From: Actinomycetota bacterium
Lineage (GTDB): Bacteria; Actinomycetota; Actinomycetes; S36-B12
Length of the DNA stretch: 7,384 nt
Assembly: GCA_003506065.1 (NCBI GenBank)
Contig: DNXA01000103.1
Coordinates: 1 to 7,384 of the forward strand
Reading direction: 5' to 3'
This document shows positions 1 to 5,312 of this stretch, piece by piece. The number at the start of each line of letters is the position of its first letter. The first letter of the stretch is position 1. The position numbers and the translations under genes were made by a program. A model generated the notes under the pieces. That model did no database searches and was not told where the DNA came from. It saw only the letters and a list, made by a program, of their open reading frames with translations.

Positions 1-126
1 ATACCGATTGCACACTCCTTCGGCGTTGCCGAATGGAACATCGGATCGGCATTTGATGCTGCCGTGGCAGAGGCTGATCGACTCATGTACACGCAGAAGT
101 CGCGAAGGCGTGAGCAGCTGACATAG
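1..126 (+). CDS. C-terminal tail of a GGDEF-domain protein (partial, 5' end outside window)
   Basis: Frame 1 is open from the window edge to a TAG at 124-126, giving 41 residues. They contain the two hallmarks of the end of a GGDEF domain: the strand motif SFGVA (about residues 6-10) and the final helix ADRLMYTQKSRRR (about residues 27-39), which matches the family pattern ADxxMYxAKxxGR. GGDEF proteins make cyclic di-GMP from two GTP molecules, or act as inactive sensors of GTP or c-di-GMP. The active-site GG(D/E)EF loop lies upstream of the window, so activity cannot be judged. The domain ends the protein, the usual arrangement in single-output diguanylate cyclases. The next gene starts 126 bp downstream with its own ribosome binding site. 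The 127-252 gap holds no gene I can support. Confidence 0.72.
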   Translation: MPIAHSFGVAEWNIGSAFDAAVAEADRLMYTQKSRRREQLT

Positions 127-252
127 GTGCTGGCGTGCTCATGAAAGAGCATCGCACTGGATCTGTCCCATTCATGTCGCAGATGCACGTGGCCTGACGA
201 AATACTGACCAGGTCGGGTGATAGTGGAGGCCAGACAACCTGGAGGTGCTCG

Positions 253-711
253 ATGACAGCAGAACGTCATACCGCGCATATTGGCCGAGTCGGAACTGCC
301 TATCAGTTGCTGGTGTATGTCGAAAGCAATGCGTGTTCGACGCAATCGCAAGAGTTGGCAGCACTGCGCCTTCTGCATGATGAAGGCTGCATTCGCCTTG
401 TGGAATCAACGCCTGACTCATTGATCCCCAATGGGCAGATGGTTGACGAACACGAAGTTGACGCGAGCCTGTATTCCCTTGTCTACGACCTGCTTCACCC
501 AGAGCACGACGGCGGAATCGCGACGCCGTCCGGGACTGAGAAGGCGATGCAGGTCGCCAAGGCAGTGCGTCACGGAGCCGATGTCTTCGTCACTGCCGAT
601 ACGCGCATCTCGAATCGCGACCGACCATTTGAACGACAGACAGACATGCACCTGCTTGCGCCTGCTGACGCACTGGAGTTGGTGATGCAGGAGATCAACA
701 ATGCTGATTGA
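253..711 (+). CDS. Possible PIN-like domain protein (hypothetical, 152 aa)
   Basis: The ATG is preceded by a good ribosome binding site (TGGAGG, 241-246), which supports this start. I do not recognise the protein with certainty. The C-terminal half resembles the end of a PIN-type ribonuclease domain: a helix with E96, then GADVFVTADTRI (residues 108-119) with D110 and D116, then a short strand followed by LAPADALELV (135-144), like the common 'T-x-D ... v-l-t-P-e-e-a' ending. Near the N-terminus, VYVESN (21-26) sits where PIN proteins normally have a strand ending in an aspartate (DTN/DSN), so the first metal ligand would be E24 rather than Asp. VapC toxins are PIN proteins, but no antitoxin gene precedes it, and the roughly 20 residues before the first strand are longer than usual. 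It could equally be a PIN-fold protein of other function or an unrelated hypothetical. No membrane segment or signal peptide is seen. Confidence 0.6.
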   Translation: MTAERHTAHIGRVGTAYQLLVYVESNACSTQSQELAALRLLHDEGCIRLVESTPDSLIPNGQMVDEHEVDASLYSLVYDLLHPEHDGGIATPSGTEKAMQVAKAVRHGADVFVTADTRISNRDRPFERQTDMHLLAPADALELVMQEINNAD

Positions 712-821
712 TCCTGTCGATGGTTCAGTCCGAGTCAGGGAGATCTATGCAATTGCGGACTCCACTGGTGGTTGAATGCTCTCGTCGGCCGCACGAGCCT
801 CACATCGAGGGCGGCCTCTTC

Positions 822-827
822 AGGAGG
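822..827 (+). promoter_or_regulatory. Ribosome binding site fixing the GTG start of the first dehydrogenase gene
   Basis: AGGAGG lies 4 nt before the GTG at 832 and matches the anti-Shine-Dalgarno sequence fully. The in-frame ATG at 772, which would add 20 residues, has no comparable site upstream, and those residues (rich in Ser, Ala, Arg) do not look like part of an acyl-CoA dehydrogenase. The GTG start is therefore preferred. Confidence 0.75.
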
Positions 828-831
828 ATTC

Positions 832-1932
832 GTGACCACCACATTGCGCCGCAATGACTACGCATTGAGCGATGAGCAGGATCAGCTCGTCGCCATGTTG
901 CGCAGCCTGTTCTCTGAGCAGTCGCCAATATCCGTCGTTCGCGACGCCGAGCCGCTGGGTTTTGACGAAAAGCTCTGGGCGACGGTTCGTGAGAACGGTC
1001 TGCTGACTATCTCGTTGCCAGATTCGGTCGGCGGTGACGGTGGCGGGCTCATCGAACTCGTGCTGATGGGGTTTGAGATCGGCCGCGCCGCCGCGCCTGT
1101 CCCGCTCCTGGATCACGTTGTTGCCATGCGCGCGCTGGGTCGCTTGGTCGATAGCGGTGTTGAGCTGGGCTCATTCAACTGGGAGTCAGGCCTCGCTGGC
1201 GAAACCATCGTGAGCATCGCGCCGATCTCGACTTGGGAGCTCGGCGCTGAACTGGTGCCCAGTGGGGCAGTTGCCAGGGCTGTGATCGGATTCAAGGACG
1301 ACGCGATCGTGCTGATGACCCGTGACTCCCGTGCGCCTCAGGCACCGAACGACGGAGGCTCGCCGCTCGCCTGGTGGGATCCAAGTGACCCAGCTGTGCA
1401 AGTGACCACTCTTCTGGCGGGTGAGCAGGCGGCGCAGCTGTGGGATCTCACCCATCGGGAATGGCGCATTGCTACCGCGTCATCGCTCGTCGGCATCCTG
1501 GCCAGTTCCGGAGAGATTGCGCGCGCTTACGCAGTGGAGCGGCAGGCATTCGGCGTGCGCATCGCGCAGTTCCAGGCCATCTCGCATGATCTCGTTGACA
1601 TGCACATGGACGAGTTGACCTCGCGCAACATGACTCTGAAGGCTGCTTGGCTGACGGAGAACGAGCCCGAGTTCCGGCCCGAATTGGCATCGATGGCCAT
1701 GGCCCAGGCCACGCGTGCGGTCTTGCGCAGCACCGCTAAGGCCGTGCACGTGCATGGCGGTATGGGCATCACTCTTGAAGCTGATGTGAGTCTGTTCTAT
1801 CGCAAGGCCTCCTCTTGGTCGCTTGTAGGCGGAGGTGTTCGTCGCGATCTCCAGGACATTGGAAGGGCAATTGATCGGCGAGCAGGCGAGCGGGCTCGCT
1901 GGCACGAAAACAATGCAATCGTGAAGGGATAG
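832..1932 (+). CDS. Acyl-CoA dehydrogenase family protein, probable non-catalytic partner subunit (FadE-like)
   Basis: From the GTG start this is 366 aa, about the size of the smaller subunit of FadE pairs. The N-terminal helical domain begins with LSDEQDQLV (12-20), the usual start of the family. The C-terminal helical domain carries AVERQAFGVRIAQFQAI (234-250), the R-x-x-F-G-x-x-I-x-x-F-Q motif that contacts FAD across the subunit interface, and HVHGGMGITLE (306-316). The middle domain is poorly conserved: I see no substrate-side 'xEPxxGSD' motif. Where isovaleryl- and long-chain enzymes carry an E-R catalytic glutamate, this protein reads WRIATASS (211-218), with no Glu. In actinobacterial heterotetrameric FadE enzymes of sterol side-chain degradation only one partner supplies the catalytic base; this gene fits the other role (inference). 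The next dehydrogenase starts 9 bp after the stop, so the two are almost certainly co-transcribed. The substrate cannot be told. Confidence 0.9.
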   Translation: MTTTLRRNDYALSDEQDQLVAMLRSLFSEQSPISVVRDAEPLGFDEKLWATVRENGLLTISLPDSVGGDGGGLIELVLMGFEIGRAAAPVPLLDHVVAMRALGRLVDSGVELGSFNWESGLAGETIVSIAPISTWELGAELVPSGAVARAVIGFKDDAIVLMTRDSRAPQAPNDGGSPLAWWDPSDPAVQVTTLLAGEQAAQLWDLTHREWRIATASSLVGILASSGEIARAYAVERQAFGVRIAQFQAISHDLVDMHMDELTSRNMTLKAAWLTENEPEFRPELASMAMAQATRAVLRSTAKAVHVHGGMGITLEADVSLFYRKASSWSLVGGGVRRDLQDIGRAIDRRAGERARWHENNAIVKG

Positions 1933-1941
1933 GGCCAGGAC

Positions 1942-3105
1942 ATGGATTTCAGTCAGGTAGAGCTCACCGCCGAACAGCAGGCGTTTGAAAAGGAGATTCG
2001 TGATCTCCTCTCCACGAGTTGGACGCCCAACTACGCGCACATCGCCTTGGATCACGATCGGTCACCCGACAGCGTGCGTCTGGCGATGGCAAAGCGCGGA
2101 TGGGTTCACCCCGAACTCTCCGAAGGTGAGGGTGGCGCAGGACTTGGCGAGATTGAGCAGGAGATCATCACTGCCTTGTTCGAGGAGTTCTACATCGCCA
2201 ACAATGCCAACAACTCGCTGCTGATTCCCACTCTTGAGCAGCATGGATCTGCGTGGTTGAAGGAGAACATCCTTCCGGGGATCCGCACGGGTGAACTGAC
2301 GACCTGCCTTGGCTACTCGGAGCCTGACAACGGCTCTGATATCGCGGCTGCGAAGACACGTGCGGTGCAGGACGGCGATGTCTGGGTCATCAATGGCCAG
2401 AAGATGTGGACCACTTGGGGCAATGAATCCGACTATGTCTTCCTGCTGGCCCGCACAGGCCCGATCGAGGAGAAGCACCGCACACTCACCATGTTCCTCG
2501 TGCCGATGGATGCCCCTGGGGTGGAAGCAACGCCCGTGTGGATCCTCGGCGGCGGACGCACGAACGTGACCTTCTACTCAGACGTCACGATCTCCGACAA
2601 CTACCGAATCGGCCCGGTCAATGAGGGCTGGAGCGTGATGTCAACGCCTTTGGCAACTGAGCACGGCGCCGGAGTCGTGACAGAAGGCGTAGTGCCTATC
2701 AATGGCTCGATGGGCGCGGGATTTTCGCGGACCTTCGAGAAGTTGATCGATGGGGCCATTGATTGGGCTGCATCACGCAAGGGTGCCGATGGGCGTTCGC
2801 GTCTTGAGGATCCGCTTGTGCGGCTTGCGCTTGCAGAGGCCATGCTCGACCTCGAGGTCTGCTGGAATGCCGAAGGTGAATTGGGCAAGCCGATGGCGGC
2901 TGAGGCTCTGGCCGCCAATGCTGATCGATTGGCAGACATGGCAGCACCCGAGGGCATCCTTGACTTCGGTGTTGATGGCAGCATCGCGGCCGGCATCATC
3001 GCCAGTGAACGGCAGCACGCTCCGGGTTCGGCAATCTACGGCGGCACGACAGAGATCTATCGCAACAACCTGGCCCGCCGCCTTGGCCTTCCACGTCCGT
3101 ACTGA
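1942..3105 (+). CDS. Acyl-CoA dehydrogenase family protein, probable catalytic subunit (FadE-like)
   Basis: The protein has 387 aa and a complete fold. The N-terminal helical domain starts VELTAEQQAFEKEIRDLL (6-23). The middle beta domain has TCLGYSEPDNGSDIA (121-135), the family's x-(S/T)-E-P-x-x-G-S-D signature for flavin and substrate, and NGQKMWTTWG (151-160), the usual 'NGxKxWxT' strand. The C-terminus ends in YGGTTEIYRNNLARRLGLP (366-384). Gly367 replaces the glutamate that acts as base in medium-chain enzymes (YEGT), but E240 in LATEHGAG (237-244) lies where isovaleryl- and long-chain-type enzymes and some mycobacterial FadE subunits have theirs, so it is the candidate base. The reaction would be alpha,beta-desaturation of an acyl-CoA with electrons passing to an ETF. 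The 9-bp gap to the previous gene, whose product lacks this Glu, suggests an alpha2beta2 enzyme. The ATG follows GGGCCAGGAC; AGGA is the probable ribosome binding site. A sterol or branched substrate is possible but not shown. Confidence 0.92.
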   Translation: MDFSQVELTAEQQAFEKEIRDLLSTSWTPNYAHIALDHDRSPDSVRLAMAKRGWVHPELSEGEGGAGLGEIEQEIITALFEEFYIANNANNSLLIPTLEQHGSAWLKENILPGIRTGELTTCLGYSEPDNGSDIAAAKTRAVQDGDVWVINGQKMWTTWGNESDYVFLLARTGPIEEKHRTLTMFLVPMDAPGVEATPVWILGGGRTNVTFYSDVTISDNYRIGPVNEGWSVMSTPLATEHGAGVVTEGVVPINGSMGAGFSRTFEKLIDGAIDWAASRKGADGRSRLEDPLVRLALAEAMLDLEVCWNAEGELGKPMAAEALAANADRLADMAAPEGILDFGVDGSIAAGIIASERQHAPGSAIYGGTTEIYRNNLARRLGLPRPY

Positions 3106-3194
3106 CTCCGGCTGGCTGCTCAGTCTGACAAAAAGGCCCCGACGCCTGGCTCCTGCGGATACCGTGCAATGAGGCCTATCCAGGGAGCGTAAGC

Positions 3195-4040
3195 ATGAGT
3201 CGAGCATTGATTTGCGGTGGCGGGGGATCAGTTGGAACTGCTTGGGAATCGGGTTGGTTCGCCGGTCTGCAGCAGCAGGGCGTGTGGCTGAACGACGCGG
3301 ATTTCATCCTCGGCACTTCTGCTGGAGCCGGCGTCGGTGTTCAGGTTGCCTGCGGCCACGACATGATGGCTCAGGTCGAGCGCTACCGCGCCGCTGGCAA
3401 GCGTGCAGCTGCAGGTGGAACAACAGCGGTGCTCAATATCGACTCCGATGATCAATCGGGATTTCGCGGGCTCTTCGAGCGCGGCCAGGCTTCCGGACGC
3501 AATGGAGATGTCGCGGTACGCAAGGAAATCTCCGAAGCAGCCCGCGCTGCAGTGCCAGCCATCGAGCTCGAGGCCTTCCTGCGCACCTTCAAGTACCTGG
3601 CCAACGAGCAATGGCCCGCTTCGTATCACGCGGCCTGCCTGAACATTGACACCTTCGAATTTGAAGCGATCGGCTCTGACTTGGGCGGTTCACTTCAAAA
3701 CGGGGTGGCAGCAGGCTGCGCCGTCCCTGGTGTCTACCCGCCGATTCAGGTGGGCAAGCACTTCTACGTCGACGGCGGATGCCTTTCGCCAACGAGCGTC
3801 GATCTCGGCATCGGCTACGACAAGACCCTGGTTCTGCTTGTCGTGGATGGCCCTCAGCAGGAAGTGATTGACCTTGAGGCCAGTGGCACCCCCCACCTCA
3901 TCGTCAAACTCGATCCGGAAGTCTTCGCGAAGCTGGGCCCGAACTTCATGGATGCGTCGATGGCCTTCCAAGCCGCTGAGTATGGGCTGGAGCAGGGCAT
4001 ACGCGATGCAGCCAAGGTCAAGGACTTCTGGAGCAACTGA
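3195..4040 (+). CDS. Patatin-like phospholipase family protein (281 aa)
   Basis: All the key parts of a patatin serine hydrolase are visible. The oxyanion-hole glycine loop is GGGGSVGTAWESG (8-20). The nucleophile elbow is GTSAG (40-44) with Ser42. The catalytic aspartate is D193 in YVDGG (191-195), the D-G dyad. The length fits small bacterial RssA-like patatins. These enzymes use a Ser-Asp dyad to cleave acyl esters of phospholipids or other lipids. There is no signal peptide, so it should act in the cytosol or at the inner face of the membrane. AGGGAG at 3182-3187, 7 nt before the ATG, supports the start. It follows the dehydrogenase pair by 89 bp on the same strand, and I see no convincing terminator in the gap, so it may be in the same operon. 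It could then release fatty acids or trim acyl intermediates for the dehydrogenases (inference). Confidence 0.9.
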   Translation: MSRALICGGGGSVGTAWESGWFAGLQQQGVWLNDADFILGTSAGAGVGVQVACGHDMMAQVERYRAAGKRAAAGGTTAVLNIDSDDQSGFRGLFERGQASGRNGDVAVRKEISEAARAAVPAIELEAFLRTFKYLANEQWPASYHAACLNIDTFEFEAIGSDLGGSLQNGVAAGCAVPGVYPPIQVGKHFYVDGGCLSPTSVDLGIGYDKTLVLLVVDGPQQEVIDLEASGTPHLIVKLDPEVFAKLGPNFMDASMAFQAAEYGLEQGIRDAAKVKDFWSN

Positions 4041-4074
4041 ACTCGGTCCTGTCTCTTCGCATATGGCTTTCGCG

Positions 4075-4350
4075 CTATCCGCGGTGGATCGCCCCCCGAT
4101 GGCCAATGCGGAGGATCGTCACGATGATGACTTCCTCGTCGAAGGTGTAGACGACTCGATATTCTCCGCGCCTGGCCGACCAATGTCCGGTCAAGTGGCC
4201 GTTGAGTGCTGTGCCGACTCGGTGGGGTCCTCTGCCAACGGGCCCTGGATGAATTGCCAGGCGGCTGAAGCAGCCGACTCGGCGTCGCCCTGCTGCAGCA
4301 GTTCCTGCGCTAGCCACTAAGGTGGGCCGCTTATCGCTGGTGAATCCCAA
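4075..4350 (-). pseudogene. RelE/ParE-family toxin relic with two compensating frameshifts
   Basis: The C-terminal half is plainly RelE-like. On the - strand, the last 48 or so codons read PHRVGTALNGHL, then GHWSARRGEYRVVYTFD, then VTILRIGHRGAIHR, the family core 'RVGkxL..l.GxwSaRRGxYRVxY..d....VxxxxHR'. The open frame runs on to a TTG at 4350, but its first 40 or so codons look random. The expected N-terminal helix is in another frame: from 4316 downward that frame reads LAQELLQQGDAES, then AAWQFIQGPLAEDP, the usual 'xFixGpLxxnP' block placed just before HRVG. The switch back lies at the C run opposite GGGG 4224-4227: one more C would join EDP to HRVG. The first switch lies near 4310-4318, and in the displaced frame a TAG (4317-4319) closes that frame upstream. 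The start codon is weak and no Phd/YefM- or RelB-like antitoxin fits in the 88 bp before DUF4193. The toxin would cut mRNA at the ribosome if intact; as read it should be inactive. A sequencing error is the alternative, but two would be needed. Confidence 0.78.
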
Positions 4351-4438
4351 TTCTCCTCACAGACCCTGAGGAATATTGAACAGGCCTCCAGCGTTTGCAT
4401 GACCACGATTCAATGAAATTTGGGAGCAGATTCTTCGC

Positions 4439-4735
4439 ATGGCTACTGACTACGACGCACCGCGCAAGAACGACACTGATGAAGAGGAAAGCCTCGAAGG
4501 TCTGAAGGAAATTGCGGCCAAGGAGAACCAGACTCCCATTGAGGTGGATGAGAACGACCTTGGCGCTGAGTCCATTGAGCTGCCCGGCGCCGATCTCTCA
4601 AATGAGACTTTGGAAATCCGCGTCGTCCCGATTCAGAAGGACGAATTCACCTGCTCTCGCTGCTTCATCGTCCATCACAAGAGCCAGCGTGCTGGCGGCA
4701 CTGACGAAGCGCCGGTCTGTTCAGACTGCGATTAG
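4439..4735 (+). CDS. DUF4193 family zinc-ribbon-like protein (98 aa)
   Basis: The sequence begins MATDYDAPRK, has an acidic stretch (about residues 12-45), then ELPGADLSNETLEIRVVP (47-64), and ends in a C-x2-C ... C-x2-C pair (C72, C75, C94, C97) around DEFTCSRCFIVHH (68-80). This matches the actinobacterial DUF4193 family over its whole length and usual size. The four cysteines suggest a small structural zinc site. The function of the family is, as far as I know, not established; it is a conserved single-domain protein of actinobacteria, so this gene is the best taxonomic marker in the window. GGGAG at 4422-4426, 12 nt before the ATG, is a rather distant ribosome binding site. It is transcribed away from the RelE relic and has the HTH/nucleotidyltransferase module 103 bp downstream, which has its own promoter. 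Confidence 0.9.
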   Translation: MATDYDAPRKNDTDEEESLEGLKEIAAKENQTPIEVDENDLGAESIELPGADLSNETLEIRVVPIQKDEFTCSRCFIVHHKSQRAGGTDEAPVCSDCD

Positions 4736-4788
4736 ACGCACAAGTGGGCGTTGACCCATCTCGACACTGATGGAACATTGGCTCATTC

Positions 4789-4836
4789 TGTTTCAGATTA
4801 TTGCCTTTTGGTAGATTTCGACTATAATCAGAAACA
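4789..4836. repeat. Inverted repeat over the module promoter, probable autoregulatory operator
   Basis: The left arm TGTTTCAGATTAT (4789-4801) and right arm ATAATCAGAAACA (4824-4836) are inverted copies matching at 12 of 13 positions, separated by 22 bp. The right arm contains five of the six bases of the TATAAT -10 element and ends 2 bp before the antitoxin-type ATG. The left arm ends on the first base of the proposed -35. The arm centres are 35 bp apart, a little over three helical turns, so two bound dimers would lie on roughly the same face. The XRE protein encoded immediately downstream is the obvious candidate ligand (inference). A hairpin role in RNA is unlikely because the left arm lies upstream of the expected transcript start. 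Confidence 0.75.
4801..4828 (+). promoter_or_regulatory. Promoter of the HTH/nucleotidyltransferase module
   Basis: The -35 is TTGCCT (4801-4806) and the -10 is a perfect TATAAT (4823-4828), with a 16-bp spacer. The DNA here is clearly AT-richer than its surroundings. A transcript starting 6-8 nt after the -10 would begin about 4834-4837, leaving 2-5 nt before the ATG at 4839, so translation of the first gene should be leaderless or nearly so. There is no Shine-Dalgarno sequence before that ATG, which agrees. The 5' position of the -10 within the inverted-repeat arm implies that bound repressor would block RNA polymerase. Confidence 0.72.
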
Positions 4837-4838
4837 TT

Positions 4839-5312
4839 ATGGAGGAAATTCGGGATTGGGATGGACGTGCTCAGGCATGGCTGGCGCTCCTCGGCTTCCG
4901 CATTCGTGAGCAACGCAAGCAACTTGGCTTGAGCATTATTTCGGCTGCCCAAGCCGCTGATCTGTCCCGCGTGACTTGGCACCGGATCGAACGAGGGGAA
5001 CCCAGCGTCGCAAGCGGCGCATACGCGCGCGCGATGGAGGTTCTTGGGGTACCGATGAGCGATCCGGCAACTGCGAACGCGTCCAATGATCGAGATCTTG
5101 AAAATTGGATTCCTGTTCGAATCGAAATCGATCGATATCCGCAACTGAGGCGGCTCGCCTGGCACGCTCGAGAAGGCGCGAAACTCACCCCACGGGAAGC
5201 GCTGAATATCTATGAGCGCAATTGGCGACATCTTGATGAGACCGCGTTGAGCGTTGAAGAGCGCGCGCTCATTGATGCCTTGCGCGCGGGCTTGGTGGAT
5301 GAAATTGTTTGA
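4839..5312 (+). CDS. XRE-family helix-turn-helix protein, probable antitoxin and autorepressor (157 aa)
   Basis: Residues about 18-72 form an XRE-type DNA-binding domain: GFRIREQRKQLGLSI (19-33), AAQAADLSRVTWHRIERGE (36-54, helix-turn-helix with the recognition helix at about 43-52), and a third part EVLGVPM (67-73). The C-terminal region (88-157) carries RYPQLRRLAWH (99-109) and LTPREALNIYERNWRHLD (116-133), a block I recall from HTH proteins encoded just before AbiEii-type nucleotidyltransferases; it may contact the partner or dimerise. The stop codon overlaps the start of the nucleotidyltransferase gene by 14 nt, the tight coupling typical of toxin-antitoxin pairs. No ribosome binding site precedes the ATG, and the strong -10 ends 10 nt before it, so the mRNA is nearly leaderless. 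The inverted repeat over the promoter suggests it represses its own operon. This is not the winged-helix AbiEi type of antitoxin. Role as antitoxin is inferred from context. Confidence 0.87.
   Translation: MEEIRDWDGRAQAWLALLGFRIREQRKQLGLSIISAAQAADLSRVTWHRIERGEPSVASGAYARAMEVLGVPMSDPATANASNDRDLENWIPVRIEIDRYPQLRRLAWHAREGAKLTPREALNIYERNWRHLDETALSVEERALIDALRAGLVDEIV

Noticed and set aside
83..421. 112-codon open frame on the - strand across the first intergenic region
   Set aside because: It runs opposite both the GGDEF tail and the PIN-like gene and shows no family features.
1480..2055. 191-codon open frame on the - strand
   Set aside because: It is antisense to the two acyl-CoA dehydrogenases and has no recognisable domain; it reflects codon bias in the real genes.
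3106..3194. A-run followed by GC-rich sequence between the second dehydrogenase and the patatin, looking like a terminator
   Set aside because: The AGGCC/GGCCT pairing is only 5 bp with a long loop, and no T run follows on either strand, so I do not call a terminator here.
4665..5231. 188-codon open frame on the - strand
   Set aside because: It lies opposite the end of DUF4193 and the HTH gene, across the promoter and operator. The + strand genes have clear family motifs; this one has none.
5254..5298. Upstream ATG extending the nucleotidyltransferase by 15 residues
   Set aside because: It would overlap the HTH gene by 59 nt and the added residues do not resemble the family; the ATG at 5299 gives a typical coupled overlap and a plausible N-terminus.
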